Assembly: GCA_016716675.1 (NCBI GenBank)
Contig: JADJVG010000016.1
Span: 1-62,403 of the forward strand
Origin: Hyphomicrobium sp.
Lineage (GTDB): Bacteria > Pseudomonadota > Alphaproteobacteria > Rhizobiales > Hyphomicrobiaceae
Reading direction: 5' to 3'
DNA: 62,403 bases
This document shows positions 53,839 through 62,403 of the stretch, one piece after another. A model generated the notes under the pieces. It was not told the DNA's origin and made no database searches. It was given only the letters and a program-made list of their open reading frames with translations. How positions within the stretch are numbered: the first letter of the stretch is position 1; each line of letters starts with the position of its first letter. The position numbers were made by a program, and so were the translations under genes.

Positions 53839-56691
53839 ATGAGCGCGCCGGAGCGAATGATAAAGCACAGCGAACAGCCATTGGGAAAGATGCAGGCCGC
53901 GCCCGCTGACGAGGACGCGCATGTGTCGCATGCGCGCGATGTGGCCGCGCCTGCCCAAGATGCAACGCCCGTCATGGCGCAATACCTCGAAATCAAAGCC
54001 GCGAACCCCGATAGCCTGCTGTGGTATCGGATGGGCGATTTTTACGAATTGTTTTTTCAGGATGCGGTGGCCGCGTCCGAAGCGCTGTCGATTGTGCTGA
54101 CGAAGCGCGGCAAGCACCTCGGTGAGGAAATCCCGATGTGCGGCGTGCCGATCCACCGCGCCGACGAATATTTGCAGCGCTTGATCCGCAAAGGCTTCCG
54201 CGTCGCCGTCTGTGAGCAACTCGAAGACCCGGCTGAAGCGCGCAAGCGCGGCGCCAAAGCCGTGGTGAAACGCGATGTCGTGCGCCTTGTGACGCCGGGC
54301 ACCATCACCGAGGAAGCGCTCCTTGAAGCCAAAACCCGCAACTATCTGACGGCGCTGTTCACCATATCGGCGCGCGATGGTGGGGTCATCGATGCGGCAG
54401 CGCCTGTCGCGGTCGCGTCCGTCGATATCTCGACCGGCGAGTTTGAAATTGGTGAAGTGCCCGCCAGCGACCTTGCCGGCGAACTGGTGCGGCTGTCGCC
54501 TGGCGAAATCATCGCGTCAGACGATGCGCTTGCAGATCCGCTTGTGCGCCGGGCCATTGATCTGTCGGGCGGCGTCGCGTCGCCTGTTCCGGCGGCGTAC
54601 TTCGACAGCAGCGCTGGCGCCCGTGATTTGAAGGTGCAACTCGGCGTCGCCGCGCTCGACGGGTTCGGCACTTTCACACGGACCGAACTCGCGGCCATCG
54701 GCGGGGTTTTAAAGTACATCGCGCTGACGCAGATGGGCCAGCGCGCCCTGCTGCGGCCGCCGCGCAAAACCTCAGGCGCCGAAGCCTTGACCATCGATGC
54801 CGCCAGCCGCTCCAGTCTCGAACTCGTCAGATCGACGTCGGGCGATACGTCATCGACGCTGCTGGCGGCGATGGATCGCACCGTTACAGGCGCAGGCGCA
54901 CGCGAATTGCAGGCCCGGCTGTCCAGTCCGCTGGCCGATCCCGACGCCATCAACGCGCGGCTCGACGCCGTGACTTTCATGATCGACCGCCGCCGTCTGC
55001 TGGCCGATCTCAGGCAACGCTTGCGCGCCGCTCCGGACATGGCGCGTGCGCTGCCGCGTCTCGGCTTTGGCCGCGGTGGGCCGCGCGATCTGGCCGCCAT
55101 TGGCGCTGGATTGGACGTGGCCGAGCATTGCGCCGCTGCACTTCGCGCGGGCGCCGATGTGCTTGGGCTGCCGGATGCCTTGCATCAGATCGTCAATTGT
55201 CTGGCGGCACCGCCCAAAGCCCTGGCGGCGGCGCTAGAAGCAGCCCTCGTCGACGAGCCGCCGCACATGCGCCGCGACGGCGGCTTCGTGCGCGCCGGAT
55301 ACAACAGCGATCTCGATGCGGCCATTGCCCTACGCGACAACAGCCGAACGGTGCTCGCCCGCCTCGAAGCCCGCTATATCGAGGAAACCGGCATCAAGAC
55401 GCTAAAGATCCGGCACAACAACATTCTTGGCTACTATGTCGAAGTCACACAGCTCAACGCCAAGCCGCTGCAAACGCCGCCTCTGAACGATGTGTTTCGG
55501 CATCGCCAGTCGATGGCCAATGCCATGCGCTTTTCAACGGCTGAACTGCTCGAAGCCGAGGGCCAGATCGCGTCGGCTTCCGAACGCGCTCTCAATTTGG
55601 AGCAGGAGATTTTTACAGATCTCGCCAGCCGGATTGCCGCCGCCGAGGGCGTTGTGTCGGATGCGGCGGCAGCACTTGCGGAACTCGACGTGATCGCCGG
55701 GCTCGCCGAACTCGCCCTCGAACAGGGCTACGTCCGCCCGACAATCGATTTTGGCGACGCCTTCGAGATTATCGGCGGACGCCACCCGGTGGTGCAGCAG
55801 GCCCTGGCGCGGGCGCACGCCGGCGCGTTCATTGATAACGATTGCGTGCTCGGCCGCGGACGCATCACGATGGCCCCCGGCTTTGACGAACTGCCCGATG
55901 CCCGCATCTGGCTGGTCACAGGCCCCAACATGGCCGGTAAGTCGACGTTTCTGCGCCAGAACGCGCTGATCGCCGTGATGGCGCAGATGGGGTCGTATGT
56001 GCCCGCAAAATCAGCGCATATCGGGGCGGTCGATCGCCTGTTTTCGCGCGTTGGCGCGTCAGACGATCTGGCGCGCGGGCGCTCGACGTTCATGGTCGAA
56101 ATGGTCGAGACGGCGGCCATCCTCAATCAGGCAACATCGAAATCGCTGGTCATTCTCGATGAGATTGGGCGTGGTACGGCAACCTTCGATGGCCTCTCGA
56201 TCGCATGGGCAACGGTTGAATATCTGCATGACGTGACCAAGGCACGGGCGCTGTTTGCCACCCATTATCATGAGCTAACGGCGCTCGCCCGCAAGCTCGC
56301 GGGTGTCGCCAACGTCACCATGGATATCACCGATTGGCAGGACGAGATCGTTTTCCTGCACAAGGTGAAGCCGGGTGCCGCAAGCCGCTCGTATGGTATT
56401 CAGGTGGCGAAGCTCGCGGGCCTGCCAGAGCCCGTGTTGGCGCGGGCCCGCGAGGTGCTGACACTGCTCGAAAAAAGCGACCGGCGGCCAAAGGACAAAG
56501 GTGGTCTGCTTGATGAACTGCCACTGTTCGCCGCCGCGCGCCCGCGCTCTGGGCCGGAGCAGGCGAAGCCCTCGCCACTTGACGCCGCCCTCGCCGTCAT
56601 CCGTCCGGACGATTTGACTCCCAAAGCGGCGCTTGAAAAGCTGTATGAACTGAAAGCGCTCGCTGGCACTCACTCGAAGAAGGATGTGTAG
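53839..56691 (+). CDS. mutS: DNA mismatch repair protein MutS
   Basis: 950 residues if ATG 53839 is used; ATG 53974 (MAQYLEIKAANPD) is a later option, since the first 45 residues look disordered. The mismatch-reading Phe-x-Glu is in MGDFYELFFQDA near 68-70, followed by connector, lever and clamp regions. The ATPase has Walker A TGPNMAGKSTFLRQ near 695, FSRVGASDDLARGRSTFMVE, the Walker B LVILDEIGRGTATFDGLSIA and ATHYHELTAL. It recognises mismatches. Its stop is 57 bases before the first standard glnD start codon. Confidence 0.96.
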   Translation: MSAPERMIKHSEQPLGKMQAAPADEDAHVSHARDVAAPAQDATPVMAQYLEIKAANPDSLLWYRMGDFYELFFQDAVAASEALSIVLTKRGKHLGEEIPMCGVPIHRADEYLQRLIRKGFRVAVCEQLEDPAEARKRGAKAVVKRDVVRLVTPGTITEEALLEAKTRNYLTALFTISARDGGVIDAAAPVAVASVDISTGEFEIGEVPASDLAGELVRLSPGEIIASDDALADPLVRRAIDLSGGVASPVPAAYFDSSAGARDLKVQLGVAALDGFGTFTRTELAAIGGVLKYIALTQMGQRALLRPPRKTSGAEALTIDAASRSSLELVRSTSGDTSSTLLAAMDRTVTGAGARELQARLSSPLADPDAINARLDAVTFMIDRRRLLADLRQRLRAAPDMARALPRLGFGRGGPRDLAAIGAGLDVAEHCAAALRAGADVLGLPDALHQIVNCLAAPPKALAAALEAALVDEPPHMRRDGGFVRAGYNSDLDAAIALRDNSRTVLARLEARYIEETGIKTLKIRHNNILGYYVEVTQLNAKPLQTPPLNDVFRHRQSMANAMRFSTAELLEAEGQIASASERALNLEQEIFTDLASRIAAAEGVVSDAAAALAELDVIAGLAELALEQGYVRPTIDFGDAFEIIGGRHPVVQQALARAHAGAFIDNDCVLGRGRITMAPGFDELPDARIWLVTGPNMAGKSTFLRQNALIAVMAQMGSYVPAKSAHIGAVDRLFSRVGASDDLARGRSTFMVEMVETAAILNQATSKSLVILDEIGRGTATFDGLSIAWATVEYLHDVTKARALFATHYHELTALARKLAGVANVTMDITDWQDEIVFLHKVKPGAASRSYGIQVAKLAGLPEPVLARAREVLTLLEKSDRRPKDKGGLLDELPLFAAARPRSGPEQAKPSPLDAALAVIRPDDLTPKAALEKLYELKALAGTHSKKDV

Positions 56692-56747
56692 CCATTCCCC
56701 GCCTCAAAGCTCCACCATTCTTTGATCCGATCGCGCTTCGCCACGAG

Positions 56748-59465
56748 TTGACGGCTGCGTTCAACGCCAGCAGCGGTCCGGCCGAAGTGCGCCCGCTGGT
56801 AATTGAGCGGCTGAAGGCTGTCGTCGCGGACGCGCGGTTTTTGGCGCGGACGGCGCTGGAGGTTGATGGCAACGGACGCAAATGCGCGGAGAGCCTGTCG
56901 CATTTCCAAGATGAGTTGATCAAACTCATTCACTACTACACCGTGGCCCACGTCTACCGCGCCACCAACCCGTCGGACGCGGAACGGATGTCGCTGGTTG
57001 CAACCGGCGGCTATGGTCGCGGCCTGTTGGCGCCCGGTTCCGACATCGATCTGTTGTTTTTATTGCCCTACAAGCAGACTGCCTGGGGCGAGAGCGTTGC
57101 CGAATATATGCTCTACATTTTGTGGGATCTCGGGTTCAAAGTCGGCCACGCGACGCGCACTGTTGAGCAATGCATCAAGCTCGGCATCGCCGACATGACC
57201 ATCCGCACAGCGTTGCTGGACGCGCGCCTAATTCATGGCGATCGCCAACTGTTTGCAGCGTTCGAGGAGCGTTTTAAATCGGAAGTGGTTGCCGGAACAG
57301 CGCGCGCCTTCATCGACGCCAAGATGCAGGAGCGCGACGAACGCACGCGCCGTATCGGGGAAAGTCGCTACAGGGTTGAGCCGAACGTCAAGGACGGCAA
57401 AGGGGGGCTGCGCGATCTGCACACGCTGAATTGGCTTTCGAAGTATGTCTTCGGCCAGGAAGTCGGCACGGCGGCTGTTGCCGCCGGGCTGTATACGGAA
57501 GAAGAAGTTCACACCTTCCGCAAATGCGAGGATTTTTTGTGGAGCGTTCGGTGCTTTCTGCATTTCCTCACGGGGCGCCCTGAAGAAGTTCTGACGTTCG
57601 ACGTGCAGCCACTGATGGCGCAGAGCCTGGGCTACACCTCTCGCGGTGGGCTGCGCGCCGTTGAGCGCTTCATGAAGCACTACTTTCTGATTGCCAAGGA
57701 CGTCGGTGATTTGACCACGATCCTGTGCGGCACGCTCGAAATGCAGCAGCTCAAATCGTCTCCTGGGCTGTCGCGCTTTCTCAATCCTCTGACGTGGCGC
57801 ACGCGCCGCGACGTGCGCCAGAAGACTGATTTCCGCATCGAAAACGATAGACTGAACGTTGCTAGTGCCGACGTCTTCAGTCGCGATCCGGTCAACCTGA
57901 TACGGCTGTTCACGCAAGCCGAACGCACTGGCGGGTTGTTGCATCCCGGTGCCGTCCGCTCGCTGCGCAGTTCGTTGCGCTTGATCGACGATAAGCTGCG
58001 CACCTCGCCAGAGGCCAACAAGCTGTTTCTGGAGCTGCTGACGGCAAGCGCCGCGCCCGACGCGATGCTGCGGCGCATGAACCAAGCCGGCGTGCTCGGC
58101 AAATTCATTCCTGAGTTCGGCCGCGTCGTCGCGATGATGCAATTCAACATGTACCACCACTTTACGGTGGACGAACATCTGCTGCGCACGGTCGGTAATA
58201 TCACGGCCATCGAGTCGGGTGATCTGAGGTCCGAACTGCCGCTCTCCACGGAGAGCTTTAAAACCATTCAGAACCGGCGGGCGCTCTACGTTGCCGCGTT
58301 CCTCCACGACATCGGCAAGGGGCGCAAGGAAGATCATTCGATCGTCGGCGCGCGCATTGCTCGCAAAGTCTGTCCACGTTTGGGGCTGACGCCAGCCGAG
58401 ACCGATCTGGTGGTGTGGCTGATCGAAGAACACCTCACGATGAGCAATTTCGCGCATTCTCGCGATATCTCCGATCCCGAGACAGTGCGCAAGTTTGCCG
58501 ACATCGTGCAAAGCCCGGAGCGGTTGAAACTGCTTTTGGTGCTGACGTGCGCAGACATTCGCGCCGTCGGGCCGGGCGTCTGGAATGGCTGGAAGGGCCA
58601 GCTTTTACGGACGCTGTATTATGAAACCGAACCGCTAGTTGCTGGCGGACATACGCATGTGCGCCGCAATGAACGTATCGCGCAAGCGCAAGCGGCGCTG
58701 CGCGAAGGGCTGTCCAGCTGGCCAACGGCGGAGGTCGATCATTTCATTGCGCGCCACTACCAAAGCTACTGGTTGCGTACCGATACGGCGACCCAGGTCG
58801 AACATGCAGCACTGCTGCGCCATGCCCAAGGCGCAAAGACCAAGCTGGCGACGCGCGTCAAGACCGACGCCTTCACAGCCATCACGGAATTGACGGTGTT
58901 CGCGCCCAACCATCCGCGGTTGCTGGCGCTGTTTGCAGGTGCTTGTGCTGCGGCGGGGTCGAATATTTCAGGCGCACACATCACCACGACGCGCGACGGT
59001 TATGCTCTCGACACGTTCCTGCTGGCGCGTGAGTTTCCAGACGACGAAGATGAATTGCGCCGTGCCAAGCGGATTGGTGACATGATCGACCGTCTGCTGC
59101 AGGGCAAGGAGCGCTTGCAACAGTTGTTACAGAAAAAGCGGCCTGCGGTGCGGGCTGTCGAAGCGTTCACGGTGGAACCGGAAGTCATCATCAACAACGG
59201 CTTGTCGGAGCGGCTGACGGTTGTCGAGGTGGCGGGGCGTGATAGACCCGGTCTACTCTATGATCTGACGAGCGCAATCTCTGACTTGTCGCTTGATATT
59301 GCCTCGGCGCACATCACCACATTCGGTGAAAAGGCGGTTGACGTGTTTTATGTCACGGACTTGACCGGTAAACAGGTTGTCAGTGAAACGCGACAGGCGG
59401 TCATCCGCGAGCGGCTGACGAAGGTGCTGACACCGGCGCCCGCCGAGCAGGGAGCCACCGCCTGA
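56748..59465 (+). CDS. glnD: Bifunctional uridylyltransferase/uridylyl-removing enzyme
   Basis: 905 residues from TTG 56748. Nucleotidyltransferase motif GGYGRGLLAPGSDIDLLFLL near 88-107, GlnE-like helical part, HD motif AAFLHDIGKGRKEDHS near 520, and two ACT domains at about 720-790 and 830-895 (GRDRPGLLYDLTSAISDLSL). It modifies PII proteins according to glutamine. The N-terminus is unclear: the frame is open without ATG/GTG/TTG from 56649, and IPRLKAPPFFDPIALRHE just before the TTG looks like real GlnD start sequence. An ATT start at 56694, or ATG 56684 plus a one-base error in the C4 run, would include it. Confidence 0.93.
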   Translation: MTAAFNASSGPAEVRPLVIERLKAVVADARFLARTALEVDGNGRKCAESLSHFQDELIKLIHYYTVAHVYRATNPSDAERMSLVATGGYGRGLLAPGSDIDLLFLLPYKQTAWGESVAEYMLYILWDLGFKVGHATRTVEQCIKLGIADMTIRTALLDARLIHGDRQLFAAFEERFKSEVVAGTARAFIDAKMQERDERTRRIGESRYRVEPNVKDGKGGLRDLHTLNWLSKYVFGQEVGTAAVAAGLYTEEEVHTFRKCEDFLWSVRCFLHFLTGRPEEVLTFDVQPLMAQSLGYTSRGGLRAVERFMKHYFLIAKDVGDLTTILCGTLEMQQLKSSPGLSRFLNPLTWRTRRDVRQKTDFRIENDRLNVASADVFSRDPVNLIRLFTQAERTGGLLHPGAVRSLRSSLRLIDDKLRTSPEANKLFLELLTASAAPDAMLRRMNQAGVLGKFIPEFGRVVAMMQFNMYHHFTVDEHLLRTVGNITAIESGDLRSELPLSTESFKTIQNRRALYVAAFLHDIGKGRKEDHSIVGARIARKVCPRLGLTPAETDLVVWLIEEHLTMSNFAHSRDISDPETVRKFADIVQSPERLKLLLVLTCADIRAVGPGVWNGWKGQLLRTLYYETEPLVAGGHTHVRRNERIAQAQAALREGLSSWPTAEVDHFIARHYQSYWLRTDTATQVEHAALLRHAQGAKTKLATRVKTDAFTAITELTVFAPNHPRLLALFAGACAAAGSNISGAHITTTRDGYALDTFLLAREFPDDEDELRRAKRIGDMIDRLLQGKERLQQLLQKKRPAVRAVEAFTVEPEVIINNGLSERLTVVEVAGRDRPGLLYDLTSAISDLSLDIASAHITTFGEKAVDVFYVTDLTGKQVVSETRQAVIRERLTKVLTPAPAEQGATA

Positions 59466-59637
59466 ATGAGGGTCGTGGCCGGTCCGTGACGCAGCCTCTG
59501 ACGGGGCGAGTTGCCAAGCCCGCCCGGTGGCGAGTGTGCGCCATGGCCATGAGAATGTGACAGGCGACGGGGAAACATCGGCAGGGCCAAGAGTGCGCCT
59601 TGCCTATACCCTCAAACACCGTTACGTCGCTTCTCCC

Positions 59638-61218
59638 ATGAAACTATATAAATCCTTTGCAACCGTTGGCGGGCTGACGCTGCTGAGCCGCGTGTTTGGC
59701 TTCGTGCGCGATATCTTGATCGCGGCCTCCCTCGGCACGGGCTGGGTGGCGGACGCCTTTGTGGTGGCCTTCCGCTTTCCCAATCTGTTCCGCCGGTTGT
59801 TTGGCGAAGGCGCCTTCAATTCTGCCTTCGTGCCGATCTTCGCCAAGAAGTTTGAAGGGGAAGGCCAGGAAGCGGCCCGCACCTTCGCCGAAGAGGCGAT
59901 GGCTGGTCTTCTGTTCATCCTGCTGATCTTGACGATCGTTGCCGAACTGGCGATGCCGGTGCTGATGTACGCGTTAGCGCCGGGTTTTGACGTCGAACCT
60001 GAGAAATTCGATCTGGCGGTGCTGCTGACCCGCATCACCATGCCGTATCTGCTGTGCATGTCGCTGGTCGCGTTGATGTCCGGCGCATTGAATTCCGTCG
60101 GCCGCTTTGCGGAAAGCTCCTCGGTTTCAATTGTCCTCAACATCGTCATGACGACTGCGACGCTGATCGCCCTGTGGCTTGGATATAAAGCCGGGCCCGA
60201 AGCCGGCGTCATCCAGGCGCTTGGCGTATTTGCTGCCGGCGTGCTGCAGCTGGCGCTCCTCATGTGGGGTATGAAGCGGGCCGGGCTTTCGCTCAGATTG
60301 CGGCGGCCGAAATGGACCGACGACCTGAGGCGGCTTTGGAAGTTGGGCATTCCGGGCATCGTGTCGGGTGGCGTGACCCAGCTCAACATTGCGATCGGAA
60401 CGATGATCGCGACCATGCAGCCGGGCGCGGTTTCGCAGCTCTATTATGCCGACCGATTGTACGAGCTGCCGCTGGCTATCGTCGGCATTGCGGTTGGCGT
60501 TGTGCTGCTGCCGGACGTGGCGCGCCAACTGCGCGCCGGCAATGTGGACGGCGTCATGGACAGCCAAAACCGCAGCCTCGAATTCGCGATGCTGCTGACC
60601 ATTCCGGCCGCACTGGCGCTCGCGATCATTCCAAACGAGATTGTCCGCGTGCTGTTCGAGCGCGGCGCCTTCATGGCCGCCGATACGCTGGCAACCGCGA
60701 GCGTGTTGTCGGTGTTCGCGGTCGGGCTTCCGGCCTTCGTGCTGATCAAGGTGTTTTCTCCGGCCTACTTCGCGCGTGAAGATACCAAGACGCCGATGCG
60801 GTATGCGGCCATCAGCCTGACGGCCAATACGATCGGGTCGATCGTCTTGTTCTTTGTATTCCGGTCCATGGGATGGATGCCGCAACTCGGCATTGCCGTC
60901 GCCACAACGCTCGGTGGGTGGTTGAACGCCTACCTGCTGTGGACGACGTTGAAGGCGCGCGGCATGTTCATCGTCGACGCTCGCCTTCGACGCAATTTAC
61001 CGCTGATCGCATTGGCCAGCGTTGCCATGGGCATCGCGCTGTATTGGGCATCCGGCACGTTCGCCACGCTGCTGCACTCCGGCCGGGGTGTGCTCGTGGA
61101 TATGATGGCGCTCGGGCTTCTGGTCCTGTTCGGAATGGTAGTGTTCGCCGTTATGATCCTCGGCGCGGGTGTCATGTCGCCTGCCCAATTCAAGCGGTTC
61201 ACGCGCCGCCGAAGCTGA
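59638..61218 (+). CDS. murJ: Lipid II flippase MurJ
   Basis: 526 residues with about 14 membrane helices. SFATVGGLTLLSRVFGFVRDILIA at the start (read in two pieces), FVVAFRFPNLFRRLFGEGAF near 40 and AFVPIFAKKF are the MurJ signature, with essential Arg residues of the first helices retained. GVVLLPDVARQL and APGFD lie further on. It moves lipid II to the periplasmic side for peptidoglycan synthesis. ATG 59638 is chosen as the family start; the frame is open further upstream to 59527 without family similarity. It follows glnD by 172 bases. Confidence 0.95.
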   Translation: MKLYKSFATVGGLTLLSRVFGFVRDILIAASLGTGWVADAFVVAFRFPNLFRRLFGEGAFNSAFVPIFAKKFEGEGQEAARTFAEEAMAGLLFILLILTIVAELAMPVLMYALAPGFDVEPEKFDLAVLLTRITMPYLLCMSLVALMSGALNSVGRFAESSSVSIVLNIVMTTATLIALWLGYKAGPEAGVIQALGVFAAGVLQLALLMWGMKRAGLSLRLRRPKWTDDLRRLWKLGIPGIVSGGVTQLNIAIGTMIATMQPGAVSQLYYADRLYELPLAIVGIAVGVVLLPDVARQLRAGNVDGVMDSQNRSLEFAMLLTIPAALALAIIPNEIVRVLFERGAFMAADTLATASVLSVFAVGLPAFVLIKVFSPAYFAREDTKTPMRYAAISLTANTIGSIVLFFVFRSMGWMPQLGIAVATTLGGWLNAYLLWTTLKARGMFIVDARLRRNLPLIALASVAMGIALYWASGTFATLLHSGRGVLVDMMALGLLVLFGMVVFAVMILGAGVMSPAQFKRFTRRRS

Positions 61219-61317
61219 TCTGATGGCGATTCACCGGTATTTCCTTGCAAGCGGATGCACCGCACGCGATAACCCGCGCCAAAATTCCTGCATTTTTTGA
61301 CGATCCAGAGATCACTT

Positions 61318-62352
61318 ATGAAAATCACACCACGCGTCTTCTCCGGCATGCAGCCAACCGGCAGCCTGCATCTTGGCAACTATCTCGGCGCCATGGTGAA
61401 CTGGATCAAAATGCAGGACACGCACGAGTGCATTTACTGTGTCGTCGATCTGCACGCGATCACCGTTTGGCAGGAACCGTCGGAACTCAGGACGGCCATC
61501 CGGCAGGTGACGGCGTCGTATATCGCGGCCGGGTTGGACCCTCAGAAAAGCGTTTTGTTCAACCAGTCGCAAGTGTCGGCCCATGCCGAACTCGGTTGGA
61601 TTTTTAATTGCGTGGCGCGCCTTGGCTGGCTCAACCGCATGACGCAATTCAAGGAGAAGGCCGGCAAAGATCGCGAGCAGGCGTCCGTTGGTCTCTACGC
61701 GTATCCCAATCTTATGGCCGCTGATATTCTGGCGTACCGCGCGACGCATGTGCCCGTCGGCGAAGATCAAAAGCAGCATCTCGAGCTGGCGCGCGACATC
61801 GCGCAGAAGTTCAACAATGACTTTAAGACAGAGATTGTCGCCGCAGGTTTTGCTGACGGCATATTCTTCCCGCAGCCTGAGCCGGTCATCACAGGGCCGA
61901 CGCGCGTCATGAGCCTGCGCGACGGGACTAAGAAAATGTCGAAGTCCGATCCCTCGGACCTGTCGCGCATTAACCTGATGGATGACGCCGATACGGTGGC
62001 GCGCAAAATCCAGAAGGCGAAAACCGATCCCGATGGCATCCCCAGCGAGGTGAAGGGATTGGAAGGCCGCCCCGAGGCTGAAAACCTCGTTGGCATCTAT
62101 GCGGCGTTGACCGATCAACCGGTAGAAGCCGTTTTGCGCGATTTCGGTGGCCAGCAATTCTCGGCCTTCAAGAAGGCCCTTGCTGACGTCGCGACCGACA
62201 AGCTCGGCCGGATCGGCGGCGAAGCCAGCCGACTGATGCAGGACCCTGCTGAAATCGATCGTATTCTTGCCGACGGTGCGGCGCGTGCGCGCGCCATCGC
62301 TAAGCCGGTTATGGACAACGTCAAGGATATCGTCGGTCTGATAAGATCTTAA
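61318..62352 (+). CDS. trpS: Tryptophanyl-tRNA synthetase
   Basis: 344 residues. The class I HIGH-like motif lies in FSGMQPTGSLHLGNYLGAMV, and the KMSKS loop is GTKKMSKSDPSDLSRINL near residue 205. YPNLMAADILAYRATHVPVG and RVMSLRDGTK are also typical. It charges tRNA-Trp. ATG 61318 gives the usual start MKITPRVFSGMQ; seven residues further upstream are open but not needed. It follows murJ by 99 bases. The last 51 bases of the window after it show no gene. Confidence 0.96.
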   Translation: MKITPRVFSGMQPTGSLHLGNYLGAMVNWIKMQDTHECIYCVVDLHAITVWQEPSELRTAIRQVTASYIAAGLDPQKSVLFNQSQVSAHAELGWIFNCVARLGWLNRMTQFKEKAGKDREQASVGLYAYPNLMAADILAYRATHVPVGEDQKQHLELARDIAQKFNNDFKTEIVAAGFADGIFFPQPEPVITGPTRVMSLRDGTKKMSKSDPSDLSRINLMDDADTVARKIQKAKTDPDGIPSEVKGLEGRPEAENLVGIYAALTDQPVEAVLRDFGGQQFSAFKKALADVATDKLGRIGGEASRLMQDPAEIDRILADGAARARAIAKPVMDNVKDIVGLIRS

Positions 62353-62403
62353 AGTCGCGGATCGCCGATTGCAGGGAAGCGCGCGCAATGGCAGCATGCC
62401 GCC

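Noticed and set aside
57228..58511. Long open frame antisense to glnD (427 codons)
   Set aside because: No ribosome site or protein motif; the sense frame is an unambiguous GlnD.

Overview
The window reads as a contiguous piece of chromosome from a GC-rich alphaproteobacterium. The evidence is the long TCA-cycle run (sdhCDAB, mdh, sucCD, sucAB, lpd) next to the end of a mesaconyl-CoA hydratase gene, a hemC-hemD-mic60-hemY block, a mutS-glnD-murJ-trpS run, an OlsB-type acyltransferase, and a perfect CtrA-type box (TTAA-N7-TTAAC) upstream of xerC. There is no rRNA or other marker that fixes the genus. Almost all of the DNA is housekeeping. I see no prophage, insertion sequence, CRISPR array, plasmid functions or recognisable defence island.

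Layout. 0-5 kb: 3' end of an ethylmalonyl-CoA-pathway hydratase, a secreted Cu/Zn-SOD-like protein that has lost most of its metal ligands, a renalase-like flavoprotein, then sdhC-sdhD-sdhA. 5-9 kb: an unknown helical protein between sdhA and sdhB, sdhB, a tiny histone-H1-like protein, a GNAT acetyltransferase and zapE. 9.5-19.5 kb: mdh-sucC, then after a strong terminator and a 449-base gap sucD-sucA-sucB-lpd and a small membrane protein. 19.5-24 kb (minus strand): TraB/GumN protein, xerC, an FAD-linked oxidase and transaldolase. 24-30.6 kb: priA, gshB, yifB, then folD, a DUF167 protein and yggT on the minus strand. 30.7-32.8 kb: tandem repeat, tRNA-Ala, a short-chain dehydrogenase, a broken orphan HigA-like gene and tRNA-Thr, the only patch that looks accessory. 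33-38.4 kb: hemY, mic60, hemD, hemC (minus). 38.5-45.4 kb: tsaD, gpsA, then a surface-glycan group (large membrane GT-C-like protein, FAD sugar-mutase-like enzyme, GtrA flippase-like protein, TylF-like methyltransferase). 45.6-51.3 kb: tRNA-Gly, a ProX/YbaK deacylase, a thioredoxin-TPR protein, a LON-domain protein, a Trm112 protein, a hybrid histidine kinase and OlsB. 51.4-62.4 kb: maeB (minus), mutS, glnD, murJ, trpS.

How the genes fit together. The left third supplies the lower TCA cycle from 2-oxoglutarate to oxaloacetate, with MaeB as an outlet from malate to pyruvate. Mch suggests acetyl-CoA assimilation by the ethylmalonyl-CoA pathway. The heme block pairs tetrapyrrole synthesis with Mic60, a membrane-curvature protein. 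The middle-right block holds surface-lipid and glycan genes.

A caution on the sequence itself: at least six otherwise intact genes (sdhA twice, sucA, xerC, yggT, the SDR gene, the ProX gene) are broken by single-base indels, several in homopolymers. Repairing each one base restores a family-length protein. This looks more like uncorrected sequencing or assembly error than gene decay, and the annotation joins these genes across the shift.
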